From contig CM066731.1 of the NCBI GenBank assembly GCA_033961575.1, forward strand, positions 64,070,001 through 64,134,000: 64,000 nucleotides of DNA. The letters are read 5' to 3'. The translations under genes were made by a program, and so were the position numbers. Under the pieces are notes generated by a model. The model was not told where the DNA came from and searched no databases. It was given only the letters and a program-made list of their open reading frames with translations. Shown piece by piece: positions 33,480 to 45,094 of the stretch (its first letter is position 1; each line of letters opens with the position of its first letter). Source of the stretch: Aselliscus stoliczkanus. Taxonomy: Eukaryota > Chordata > Mammalia > Chiroptera > Hipposideridae.

Positions 33480-36177
33480 CTATGGAAGTCCAATCAATTA
33501 AGGAAATGTGAGGTTAATCAGTGTTATTTTCATTGACATATATTTTTTAAAATTTTAATTGTTTTGTCTGCCAGGCATTTTAGGTTTGTTAAATATGTTA
33601 CATTGTATTGTGAGTCACCAGGAAGGTAAAGTAAATATTTTCCCCAAGATTATTTGATGTGGGCTCTTCCTTTTCATGGAACACACTGTGGGTAGAGAGA
33701 CTGGATTCCAATGATATTTTGGACCAGATACCTTCCCCACAGATAAATACTGTTCAAATTCCTTTATTAATAAACATGCCTTTTTAAATGTCCAAAATGA
33801 AGTAGCTCTAGGTTAAGCATTAGAAGTGTTTATGTTTTCATCTTAGAAATTATGTCAGGTGAGCACATTGCAAAAGATAATTGTAAATATGAGAAATGGG
33901 TTCATATGAGGAAGTGTTTAGTGATGAAGGCCATGCACTGCCCCCTATCATTTTCACACTTGCAATTCTTCATAATTTCAGAATTGTTTCAGCCAGATCA
34001 ACTAAATGTCCCTCGAAAAATGGGGAAGGAAGATGGTCTCACTCAGTCACAGTCCAGGAGGACTCCCTGACTTCAGGGACTCACATGACACTATTTCCTT
34101 TTAGTTCTACACTTTATTTATCTTTTGATAAATCACCTTCCACTCTCCTTTATTTTATTTTTTAATTCAAATTAATAAAAGGCCAACAGTGGGTCTTCTT
34201 CAGTTTCTTCGCAGTTCTCTTCAATGACAGAGAAGTCTTCCAAATCACAATAAAATATTTTTAAGGACTCGATTCTCCTTCCTAGGCTAAAGTGACACTG
34301 TGAAGTTTCACATAATTTCCAGCCTGCATCTCATAAAATACTGGTAAAATTTATTCAATTCAAATTAAATAGATGTAGCACCGCGTAATCTTTCTCTATT
34401 AAATATGTCACTTTTTGCAATTGTTTCTTAATATCCCTCACAGCTTCCATCTAAGATTAGCACTTTCTTCGCTGCCAGAGTTTCACTAACCTACTGAATT
34501 ATTCACTGAAGCATAGCCTTCAGATATCAGGTTAGAAAGACCTTGATTATGGCAGGAAGTGAACTGTATAAACCATTTTTCTTTAAAAGAAAATTTCTCA
34601 GGATAGCAAAGTCTGAAATGAGATAAGTATTAAATGTGTGTAAAAAATTAAGTTCATAATTGATAGGAATGTAGCCAGCTGTGACATTCCTGCATTTTGT
34701 TTATTATAATGTATAATGCCATCCTAAGTCCTGCAGAGCACCATAAAAACCACGTGCATCGCCACAGTGCTTATTTAACCTAGGGTGACACCAGCCTGGT
34801 TTCAGATTTAATGAACCCAATTGTTGTATGGTAAATCGTGTAATGTTTTACACAGTCTCTGAATATTCAGAACAATTTTTTTAAAATGTGTTTCCTCTGT
34901 ATGTTCCATTCACTTTTCTTTCCTTTGCCATGGCTTTGTTTTCATGTCCTAGAGCACTAGAGTTCATGGTGAAGTTAACAATTCACCATGGGCCTCCCTG
35001 CAGCAAATTCTATTAGTAGCGTCCATTGCTTTATCTCAATTCAGCGCTGAAAGGTCATTAGAATAGCAATTGAGGAGACGACTCTCTTGGAACACCTTTG
35101 CTGGTGTTGAAATCAGAAAACTCACCACTCACAAATCAGCTACTTCGTGACCAATCCACTGAGTGCCCAATAGCTGAAGTGCAACCTTGATCCATGGCAG
35201 TGTGTTTCTACTCGTCGACAAGAAGAAAACGCACAGAGGCAAACACAGGTCTACATTAATTCCACCAGCCATTGGGAGACTTTTTTTTTCCTTTCTCTAC
35301 AGTATATTTGACCTCAGACAGCATTCCATGACTTTTCCAATGCTCAGGTGAAGCATATATATTTTAAATATCAGTTCACTTATTAATGTTAGGCTTCTCC
35401 TACCATTACCAGTGTTGTAAAAGTCAACACAACTTACGAATGTCAATAGTGAGACATGATGCATTATTAAAGAGTGTGCTTTGATCAGATTTCCTACATA
35501 GATTTTGCTGTTCAGATGGAGGCAATAAACGCAGAAACATTTTTCACCATGAATCAATGTAAGTGGTAGAGACAACATCAACAATTTTATTTTAATGTTG
35601 CCCACCCTATTCCCCTACAAAAGTACCAATTGCATTCTCTTCTAAAATTTTAATCTGGTTGAATGATTATTTGAAAGGCTTTTTATAAGCACTTAGGGAA
35701 GTGCCAAATAAGCAAGTGAAATGACAAGTTGCTCAAAACAAGCAGTGCGTTGGGGGAGAAAGACCAAAGAAATGTAACAGTAAAAAGAAAATTGTAAGAA
35801 CACCTTTTCCTTGAGAAACCAAGAAAAATCTTATTAGAACAATCATCACAACAATTTGCCATTTTTTTCAGATGAAAAATTCAATTATTGTACATTCATA
35901 CCAATCAAATGTTTTTACTGGTGAGAAAACTATCAGAATTCAGGGGTTTTATGAGGAGTTGTCCATGGTATATTAGCGTACAAATGTATATGTTTTTCTT
36001 CTTTCTCTCTACTCTGAATTTTTATCCTATATGTACTTTGATTTTTGAAAAAAATAGAGCAAACATAGTGGAAAAATGTCCCCCTTTTATTGCCTGTGTG
36101 TCATACTTTGCCAATTTGATATAACTTAGTTTTCTTGCAATTGGCAGTTCCATATTTTCTGGGTGGGATATGCATTT
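33480..36177. other. repeat-poor stretch, no gene seen
   Basis: About 2.7 kb of unique-looking sequence. The largest open frame (35297-35605, minus, 102 codons) has no recognisable domain. A CTCF-like core lies at 33936-33949. Confidence 0.45.
33936..33949 (-). promoter_or_regulatory. CTCF-core-like motif (candidate)
   Basis: On the minus strand it reads GATAGGGGGCAGTGCA, carrying the TAGGGGGCAG core of the CTCF consensus, while the 5' CCA part is absent. A chance match is quite possible. Confidence 0.3.
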
Positions 36178-36191
36178 AGAAAATAATAGAT
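36178..36191. repeat. SINE target-site duplication, left copy
   Basis: AGAAAATAATAGAT, identical to 36351-36364. Confidence 0.95.
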
Positions 36192-36350
36192 CAAGGGCTG
36201 GCTGAATGGCTCAGTTGGTTAAGAGGTTGCTCAAGAGTGCGAGCTGAGCTCTGAGCAACAGCAGTTTGATGCCCAGCCTGAGCTGAGCTGCCACTGAGCT
36301 GCCAACAGGAGATAGGATGGCTCAGCTAAAAAAAAAAAAAAAAAATGATA
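36192..36350 (+). mobile_element. short-form bat tRNA-derived SINE, sense, intact
   Basis: Begins at GGGCTGGCTGAATGGCTCAG (36195). It contains a good RNA polymerase III A box, TGGCTCAGTTGG at 36207-36218, and a weakened B box, AGTTTGATGCC at 36263-36273. It ends after GGATGGCTCAGCT in an 18-base poly-A. A perfect 14-bp target duplication flanks it, so both borders are known. It is the best reference copy in the window for the short SINE form. Confidence 0.95.
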
Positions 36351-36364
36351 AGAAAATAATAGAT
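36351..36364. repeat. SINE target-site duplication, right copy
   Basis: AGAAAATAATAGAT, identical to 36178-36191. Confidence 0.95.
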
Positions 36365-36365
36365 T

Positions 36366-37210
36366 AACATATGAATGTGAAAAAATCATATGAATTAGTA
36401 AAACATAGTTTGATCATGTGAATATGATAATGAAAAGTGACTTGATAGGTCATTTTCCAAAAAATATTCTCAACAAATTCCCTTCCACTTGTTTCAGAAA
36501 TATAGGGTAGAGTTAAATGACAAAAATAAGTTTCCTGGTGATAGTTCTCAGTGGAGAGATGCTATATAAAATTGCGCTTTCATTTCCGATGATTATGCTC
36601 CTAAGTAGGTACAGAAATGAATAGACACTGTCTAGTCCTTAGGGAATTGCATCTTAGACAGGAGCTGTCCTCCCCATCTTGTCAAAGAGGTATGCTCCAC
36701 CTAGCACAGGGTAGTAAAGAGGAGTCCTTCCTCATGATACATACGTTCATGTCACCAGTCCCCTTTTCTTGCTGACCTCAGATGTGACGCCAGATTTTTT
36801 CTCAACAAAGAGCAGGTCGTTAGCATTTGAGTTGAAACTCTGTTTCTGATTCAGTGGACAGTCCTCATTCTGTGAAATTTGTACCGTGCCCGAGGTTAGG
36901 TAGTAAGGATTTAAGGGACACAGAACTAAGAGTGCACATGTTCAGTATGGCAGGAAAATGCTGTAGTAGATTGCCTTGAAGACAAAGCGTGTGATCGTGA
37001 TGACTTATCTGAATGTAAGGAAAGAGCCCAGTGAGACTCAGAATTCAGGAGAGGGTCTGGGATTAGTTCTTCCTAAATAGGGCATGGTTTTGTGATGCTC
37101 CTGATGATAGTTTATGAGCTTCAGAGTCATTCTGTACATCACAGTTATCACATTTCATGGTCATTTCCTGATATAATGCCTGCTTCCGCATGAGACCACA
37201 TGTTGTTTGA
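36366..37210. other. no gene or clear repeat seen
   Basis: Unique-looking sequence with no open frame of 60 or more codons. Confidence 0.4.
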
Positions 37211-37214
37211 GGGC

Positions 37215-37320
37215 ACAGGTCATGTCTGCTTGCTCATTGCTTTGTATCTAGTGTATCATAAGGGGATCCCTGGTATAGCATGAATGCTCAGTACATATTG
37301 AATAAATTAATAAATTAATT
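37215..37320 (+). mobile_element. LINE-2 3' end
   Basis: GGCACAGGTCATGTCTGCTT, GCTTTGTATCTAGTGTATCA, and GAATGCTCAGTACATATTGA with AATAAATTAATAAATTAATT match the L2 3' terminus in sense ('...gctgtatccccagtgcc...gctcaataaatattt'). Confidence 0.75.
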
Positions 37321-37324
37321 GGAT

Positions 37325-39235
37325 GACTCTCTGAAGGTGCTTAATATATGAAAGTTCAGGGAAAGTTAAAAAAATATAAGTATAAATGCAGGATAAGATG
37401 ACTGGATGTATCATATTCATCAAGCTACATCGAGGTATTCTCATGGCTTCTCAGTAGTCCCACTGGTAACAGGTATAAACTTTGGTGGACTCAAAATCTC
37501 CTAATTCTTAAGCAGTTTAATTCATGCTGGAAAAGCAGATCCGGGGGAAGACTTCCAGGGGATCATGTGTAATTGGAAAGTGAAGAGGCACTATGGTAGA
37601 TCTCCTGGGAAGTGAATCCTTAAATAAATCTAGTGTGTGTTGGGATGGAGAAGAGTTGGAGAAGGGACAGAGCATACTGAGATTCTAGGCTTTATATGAA
37701 CCCGAGGACAGCTGGGTCACTAGAACCTAGACTTCATGGAAGGTGAAGATTTATCTCTCCCTTGATAGCCTTCCAGTTTTTCCCTTCTCTCTTTGAATTT
37801 ATTCGTCCTTACATTTATAACAGCAACTACATAGTCCCCATCAATCCAAGGCAAGCAACACTTCATCTGTGGCCCTAAGGCAGCTCATGATAAACCCAAC
37901 CAGTTCATGCCCCTTCTGTTGTTCTACTTTTACGGAGTACAAGAGTTTTAATAGTTATACCCAGGAAGTTCCCAACAAGGGTGGAGTGAACAGTTAGTTG
38001 CTCTCCTCCCCGAACAACCCCTTCTTGTTAAGCTCTTTCATGAGATTGCTAATTAAGATGGTGATGCAAGCATATTATGTAACTTCATCCTCTGGTTTGT
38101 CTAGATACAGTATTTACAGCAGAAAAGCCATGTCACTGGCATTCATCAATAGTTTTTCAAGGGTGGAGTATCATTATTTCATGGAGATATCTTTTGCCTC
38201 TGTCCATGCTGTCTTTTTACCACTAACAATTTTATGTGTGGTACCTGGTGAGCAGTGGTTGTGGTTTGCTTATGAAAAGAGGCCAAACAGATGGCAAATG
38301 GAAATTCCGCTGCTGGTCACTTGAAAACACTTGCTTCCAAACACACACACAGAAAACTTGAGTGATGTCCCTGAGCCATGTCACAAACTAGGTCAGATCA
38401 CTCTCGGGCCCATTACTCATTTCTGTGGCCCCCTTCTCATTTCCTTCACCAGCCAAGTGAATATTTCACTAGTGGGCTATTCATGGAGACCAAATCACCA
38501 TTTGTGGCAGGGTGATAATTTATTTCAAATTTATGATTGTGTCCCCAGTATATATTAAAGGAAGTAGTTTGCTCTTATTTTTCTTATGTAGAGCCTTATG
38601 ATTAGGATTCTCTGAGCTAGGTGACTTTCGTAATTAAATTAGGGCTGCAGGTAGAGTAAGCAACCACCTAAACAGTGTGATTCATGGACTTTTCCAAAGT
38701 GCTCCCTAACTGAGTTTATTTCTCCTGATGGCTTTCCACCATACTGGAAATTTTCACTGGAATAACTGCTTAGGGATCCCCTCAAGACAACTTTCACAAG
38801 TTAGAGTCTGCTTTGGCGGGGAGGAAGTGATTGAGAAATTAAGACTCTGAATTACCAAATGCTGGAAACATCAGGACTGTATGCTCAGATGACTCCTCTC
38901 CTCTCACTCTTTCCCTAAAGTGATCCTAGCCAATCCAGTGCCATTACATGAAATTTGCATAAACAGATTTCCAAATGTTATGTCACACTAACTTTTCCAC
39001 TGTGCGCTAGTATTTTATATCTAATTTCCTAAGAAGCAACTCTTTTGGATGTGTAATTGGCATCATAAATCCCATCTCATAGCAAGTTTTTCTCCCAACC
39101 TCCTTCATCTCAGCAAAAGCTATGACTACATGGCCAGTTGTACAAGTCTAGATCCCGGGAGCCATGGTTTCTTTCTTTCTTCACCTTGCACCTCTCCAAT
39201 TTATTAGTGAATCTGGTCAGCAGTGCATTAAAAAA
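37325..39235. other. no gene or clear repeat seen
   Basis: About 1.9 kb, unique-looking. Frames at 37998-38324 (108 codons) and 38331-38558 (75 codons) have no recognisable family, no clear splice sites and no supporting composition. Confidence 0.4.
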
Positions 39236-39239
39236 TATA

Positions 39240-39785
39240 TCCATTCCCTGCACCATGCCCAGAATGCACTTGTGAGAACACGATTAAGGTATTTTCCTAT
39301 TTAAACCTCTCCCGTATATTCTCACAGGATTTAGAATGAAATTGAAAATCCTCCCCATGGACTCAATGGGCTGAGTATGATTCTGTGGCCTCATCTAGTA
39401 CAAGTCTCTCCAGGTTCACTGTGCTTTGCTGCTTCAGTCACCTTGCATGTCTTCCTTTTCCTTAATGCATTAAGGTCATTCATACCCAAGGACCTCTCTC
39501 TGGAATATTTGAACCAGTTCCTTTATTCCATTCATGTCCTAACTGCAAGACAAAGATGTCTTCCTTAACTATTCAGTTGAAAATTCTCCCCAGGTACCCC
39601 CCACACACACACATGGTGTTAGTTAGTATTATCTTTAACAGTACTTATTAATCTCTGAATTGCCTAATTTATTTGTTTACTTAATTTTTGTCTGACCCCT
39701 TTTTCTTATCTGTCTTATACTACTTTTGTCTGAAACAATGATTCAAATACCATAGAAACTCGACACATATTGTTTGAAGGAATAT
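39240..39785 (+). mobile_element. LINE-2 fragment reaching its 3' end
   Basis: GAATGAAATTGAAAATCCTC, TGGCCTCATCTAGTACAAGT, CTCTCTCTGGAATATTTGAA and CCCCAGGTACCCCC follow the late ORF2 and 3' region of L2 in sense orientation. The 3' tail near 39720-39785 is degraded (CATATTGTTTGAAGG). The 63-codon frame 39377-39568 belongs to it. Confidence 0.65.
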
Positions 39786-39789
39786 AGAA

Positions 39790-41375
39790 TAGTAGTAAAA
39801 CCCTAGTGCCCTCCTGGATGGTGTGTGTATTTTTTCGCCTTCATTGGTACATTAGTAATGAATACCAATGTATATATTAGTTTAAAATGTAGTTTGCTGT
39901 ATGATACAATAATAAATATTTAATAACAGAATAATAATTATTTGATGATTATGCATGGGAAGTCCGATGCCAGTCAGTGGTGCTTCTCTTTCATCAGGTG
40001 ACTCAGGGATCCAGGTTCTCTATATGTTGCGATGGTACTTTCTCCCCAGGGAAGGAACACACTAGCTCTAAATGTTAGGCCTAGATATGAAACAAGTCAC
40101 CTGTGATAAATTAGTATTGTCTGGCATTAGTCTCATGGCCAGATATAATTGCACTGGAGGCTGAATTATGTAGGGGTGCACATGATATATTGGGTGATCA
40201 GAACATTAATGTCAAGTTAGGCAAGTTATAGGGATAGGATGTGGAGGGGGTACAGATGAAAAGAAGTTTGGTGATAAAAATTTAAAAAAGCAGAGAAAGA
40301 GAAAAAAGAAATTAGCTGAACTATACTGACATTGCTTGCTGGACTCTACACACAGCTAATGCAGGGCTCTACACTGGTGAATGTATTTCCCCATTTGGTT
40401 TGCAGCTGCTGCTAACATTATTTCCTGTGCCGAGTAGTATTTGAAAGTTTGCCTCTTAAACTCATGTTCTTCTTGATCCTTTTGCTCTCTAGTATCTTCC
40501 CACCCTCCCATGACTCCACCCCGGCTCACCTTCTGTTCCACTTCACAGTTAATCATCTTAGATTAATACCAGGGACACTTTGGCCTAATGGAGTTTCAGC
40601 CAGAATCAGGGAGCAAGAAGCAAGAAGAAAGCTTCTGCTAAGTTAATAGCCATCTACTCATTTTCTTCTGTGTTTTACATGCTCTCTGGTATAAAAGAAA
40701 TCCCGGAAGTCGCTGGATTAAATATAAATGGGAAGTAAGGAAATATATGATAAAAGAGAGGCAGATAAAAACCTCCTTGAGCCTGATGCCTGAACCATGT
40801 GGTGAGCTGATATAATACTTTAATTCTGGCATCCCTGTGGCTAGCCCAGGTTGACAACATTTCAAAGATGACAATTATTTGGAATAAATCCAAGATTATA
40901 CTTTAAATAAAAATGTTCATAAATCATAGCTCTTCCATATGAATAGGACAAGCACATAAGCAATTACTTATAGGAGCAGTATTATCTTGCAATTCAAGCT
41001 GTTTCTTAAGTTGATTTTACTAAAAGCTTATTTTTTTCCCCAAAGTGAAAAATGAAAACATTCAACTTGTCTTGCTTTGTTCCCTGTACAAAGTTCAGTG
41101 AGATGAATCATTTATTCTCTCGCAAAGTTATGGGAATGAAAAATGGGAATTCAAGAAAAAGGGGGGAGAAAAGCCAGTATGTCCAGAGTGAAGAGAGCTG
41201 GGACGGCTGCTGCCACATGCAGCCGGGTGGGTGGGAGAGCACCCGTCGACCCAATGAGAATGGTATGTGCCGCAAAGGACTCTGGACTTGCCAAGAAATG
41301 CTGTCTGCCTGTTGGTTTCCAAATCAATAAGGCCTATCAAAACCCCGTTTCTGCCCATTTTGAGGTGCTTAAGAG
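39790..41375. other. no gene or clear repeat seen
   Basis: Unique-looking. Several short overlapping open frames (40356-41388) on both strands show no recognisable domain. Confidence 0.4.
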
Positions 41376-41380
41376 TGAGC

Positions 41381-41560
41381 ACCTCTGACTTCTAGTCCTG
41401 GATCCGCCAGTTGACCAGCTGTGTGTCCTTGGGTGAGATGTAAACATACAAGTGTCAATTGCATCATTTGTGCAAAGAAAATGTAACCCCCGGGGTGAGT
41501 TTAAGTAAGATAACACATGTAGAGCTCTTAGCAAAATACTGGGCACAAATTATGTGCCAC
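41381..41560 (+). mobile_element. MIR SINE
   Basis: CTCTGACTTCTAGTCCTGGA, CAGTTGACCAGCTGTGTGTC, CTTGGGTGAGATGTAAACAT, AGATAACACATGTAGAGCTC and TTAGCAAAATACTGGGCACA match MIR in sense order. Confidence 0.85.
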
Positions 41561-41564
41561 CAGG

Positions 41565-42265
41565 ACGCTTTGGTGCTGGACAGGGTACCATAAAGAGTGA
41601 TATGCAGATAGATACAGATCTCTGTCTATCTGTCTCTCACACACACATTTAGACAATTATTTATGAGTGCTCACTTAGCTTCCAAAAGGTTATAATCTCA
41701 TCCCTGTTTTCCTATCACAAGCACATACAACATCAGGTAACATGTAAAATCTTTACTCTTAATTTCTTAGTGTAGACAAATATTTCTTTGCTATGTGTGC
41801 CTCTCAGTGATATGCCCATTGCTTTTCAAACTCTATGGTAAAAATGGTCCAGGATGAGGTGTGCTACACACCTGTTTGGCATATGAAATTCCTCTCACTT
41901 ACATGCCACTGGAATAAGGTTTTCTTGATGCAAAGAGAGGCTATAAATTATATATGAGTAAATGTTGCATTGCCTAGTACTGAATAAAATTCAGAGAGAT
42001 ACAGCAAAAAAACTACAAAAAAAGACAAATCCATATTAGTTCTAAATTAGACTTTTTTAACACATTGAAAAATACTAAAATGTAATGGGAATGGATTAAT
42101 TCTGCAGACTACTTTGGATAAAATTGCCTTTTAAAATGGAAAATAACGATGATGATGCTTAATATAATGCCAGTTAATATCCCTATGGAAAACTTTGGTG
42201 GTGGGGGTAGGAGGGTTAGAACTTGAAAAAATTATTCTGACATTAGCTGAAAGAATTTGTATTAC
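41565..42265. other. no gene or clear repeat seen
   Basis: Unique-looking AT-rich sequence without open frames of note. Confidence 0.4.
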
Positions 42266-42267
42266 AG

Positions 42268-42337
42268 CAGTGACTTTCAGTCACTTTTTATTGTAACCTA
42301 CAGTGTGAAACATTTTTAGAATTGTGACTCAATCCAT

Positions 42338-42382
<45 letters not shown>

Positions 42383-42548
42383 GCAATAAAAGTTTCATAA
42401 AATAAGAATTACCACAGATACATGTAGTAAAGTCTAATATTTTCTGTTATTTATTACCTATCAAATATTGGTGACTTCTAATAAATTGATTCCCAGGACC
42501 TTAAATGGATTATGACCTACTTACATTTAAAATGCACTATTGTACAAA
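42268..42548 (+). mobile_element. hAT-Charlie-like MITE with expanded CA repeat (tentative)
   Basis: CAGTGACTTTCAGTCACTTT at the left and AAATGCACTATTG at the right resemble the inverted ends (CAGTGGTTTTCAA-type) of hAT MITEs. Internal phrases (TTATTGTAACCTACAGTG, GGATTATGACCTACTTAC) fit a known mammalian pattern. No convincing 8-bp duplication is visible. A CA run has expanded inside. Confidence 0.5.
42341..42381. repeat. (AC)n microsatellite
   Basis: About 20 uninterrupted AC units within the candidate hAT MITE. Confidence 0.95.
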
Positions 42549-42549
42549 A

Positions 42550-44080
42550 TATCTAATTAAATTGTTAAAGAGTTATAAAGTAGTCCTTACCTTATCATAT
42601 ATTCACGTGTGTAAGAAAGCTATAGGCCTATGAGTGAAACAAAAGAAAGTCCTGAATTATACCTACATTTACATAAGCAATTTTATATAAAATAAGTATG
42701 CAGTTCCAATCAGTGATAAGATGATATATTGCACCAAGAAATGGGTAACATCAAACTGAAAAGGCCTAAATACAACGACTTACCCCAGAATTCAGACAGT
42801 GCTTTTGGTGTCATGGTTACCAACTTGAGGGAAGGGGGATGCAAAAGATGACTGAAACATCTCAACATAACAGAGATTATGAAAGCTGTCAAAGCTTACT
42901 GGGAAAAATGGGACAATTTGAGTGTCACAAGAGGTACATGTTGAAATTCATCTGAACTTGTTAAATGTATAAACAAACAAGTTTAAAACTATATTCAAGA
43001 AACATAATTGGTTACTGCTGAAGATAACAGGGACCCAATTCATTATCCTGAAAACTGCTTAAATCAGAGGAAAGAAATAAACCTTATCCTGCCTTTCTAT
43101 ATTAAGTAAACCACCCGTGGCTCTCATTCACAGGCAGGTACACTTCATCTGGGGATTGATTTGTGCAGGGGATTCTGGCTTCAGGAGAAATAAAGGTGGA
43201 AACTTCCAGATGGTCTTCTATGCCCCTTGGTCACATGATCACCCAGGCTGTCTAACCAGTTATGCCAGTTGAAAACTATCACTAAACAAACTTGCTCTGG
43301 GATTTGGGGGTCATCAGTGCGGTTTTGCATTAGAAACAAAACATCATAAATTCCACCACATTTATCTTGGTCAGGAATCAAAGCTAGACACCCAGGCCTC
43401 CCTAAAGATAAAGAAAGAGCTTTCGAAAGCCAGCTGAATATTAAGGCTATCCTACAGTGCCTCCTTATGAAATTATTCCACCTCATGAGTGAAAACAAAA
43501 TAGTAGAATTAGAATAACACTATGTTGCCATCCCTGATGAGGGTATGGACCAAGGCATTTTACATTCGAGTTGCACACAGCACAAAAAGAGAGAAGACAT
43601 TTTGTGCTGCCTAATGAAAGAACACACCATCAAAGGAATCAGTCTTGAGATTGATCCAGTCTGGATGCAATTGCCAATTTTCAGGAAATATAAAGGACAG
43701 AGGAACATGTTAAATTGCACCACAAGTACGCCATCAGCAAATGTAGGCCAACACATTCAGCTCACGCATTTATAGGTTTTTGAAGATACTATCAGTTGTG
43801 TATTCTTCACTTGGAAAATAATATGGAAAAGAAGGGGATAAAGCAGGGGGATCTAAAGATTTTTTTTAAAAAAACCCCTAAAATATCAAGTTAAACTTTG
43901 ACAGGACTACATTTCAGTGACTAGGGCTACTCACAAAGGTGATGAAACCATAAACAAATACAAAGAGTGGGTGTCCACTGGCATGCAGCATGTGGGTTTT
44001 TTTGGGATGGCAGACAAAGTTATGATTTGACCTGAGTGGAGTCCTGGAGTGTTTGCCTTAAAATATTTCACTAAGTAATA
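42550..44080. other. no confirmed gene; clustered open frames
   Basis: From 43181 to 43775 there are open frames of 105 and 78 codons on the minus strand and 76 on the plus strand. I recognise no protein family. The block could be an unidentified repeat or an old retrocopy. Confidence 0.35.
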
Positions 44081-44081
44081 C

Positions 44082-44166
44082 TATTGGGTTGTCAGAAAAG
44101 TCACGACGAATTTTTGCAAAGAAAAATATAGAAAAAATACTTCATGAGTTATCTGACAACCCAATA
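44082..44166. mobile_element. mariner MITE hairpin A with TA duplication
   Basis: Body 44084-44164 (81 bp), flanked by TA on each side. It starts TTGGGTTGTCAGAAAAGTCA and ends TATCTGACAACCCAA, so the termini are inverted. Arms of about 30 bp pair with some mismatches around a central A-rich loop (TTGCAAAGAAAAATATAG). No coding capacity. Same family as 53257-53339. Confidence 0.93.
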
Positions 44167-44169
44167 TTT

Positions 44170-45020
44170 GTGTGTATGTTGTTTTCCAGATCTGCCTTTT
44201 ATTTTACAATAAAAAGTTTTAAAAGATTAGAAAGAGTTTGGGGCTTTGAGTACTCAGAGAAGGAATCTGAATTTAATTTGATCTTGTGCAGTTATTTATT
44301 ATCTTTAGTACAATGCATAGATTTTGGAGATATACAGGCATCTGTCTAAATCCCACAGGTCGTTGGAGAATAGCTTAAGTGACTAGAAATGTCACAGTTA
44401 GGGACACCTGCCAATGACACTTGGCTAATTCTTGAGAGTTCTAGATCAGATTTGAAGAGGAACCTGGTTGTTCAGACATCACAGACATGGTGTAGTAACT
44501 ACAATGTGTCTATTACTGCTTCCAAAAAGAGCAAAGTGGCTCAGGGAAGAGGGACAACCTGCGTTTGACAGACACAGTGTGGTTCAATGCCGATGTCCCA
44601 TTTGGCTTCTTGTCCTTGTATATCACAATAAATAGTAGAGAAGGTGATCTTTGCCCTAGTATTTCTAATTTTCAAAAGAATTACTGACCTTTCTGTTTAT
44701 TGCTACTTCATCACGATCGATAATGACCTTGATTTTAAATACTTGCTTCAATGTCCTTAGAATGATGGGAGTAGGAGGCAAGCAAAACTATTGTAGCCTT
44801 CAATAAATTTACCGAGAAAGAATATAATGGGGACCAGAAGACCAAAGTGTAAAAGGTTGTAACACCAGTTATCACAGGACTTCCCTGTGGTTTTTAAATG
44901 GTTTTTCAATGGGGCAAGGAACAATGGTGAGAAGAAGTAGCCATTGATATAGTGATAAAAATAGATTTTTGGTAAACACTGGGTGGAAGATGGATATTTG
45001 AGATAATACCATGAGAGATT
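44170..45020. other. no gene or clear repeat seen
   Basis: Unique-looking sequence. The 86-codon frame at 44089-44349 begins inside the MITE and is incidental. Confidence 0.4.
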
Positions 45021-45021
45021 T

Positions 45022-45092
45022 TATATCTATCTATATCTATATCTATATCTATATCTATATCTATATCTATATCTATATCTGTATCTATATCT
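45022..45092. repeat. (ATATCT)n hexanucleotide repeat
   Basis: About ten TATATC units with one TATCTATC slip at the left and one G substitution near 45081. On the minus strand it translates to Asp-Ile repeats, creating part of a spurious 146-codon frame (44906-45346). Confidence 0.93.
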
Positions 45093-45094
45093 TT

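Noticed and set aside
36195..36275. A genuine tRNA gene
   Set aside because: The A box is good, but the B box is degraded, no cloverleaf closes, and poly-A with target duplications shows it is a SINE.
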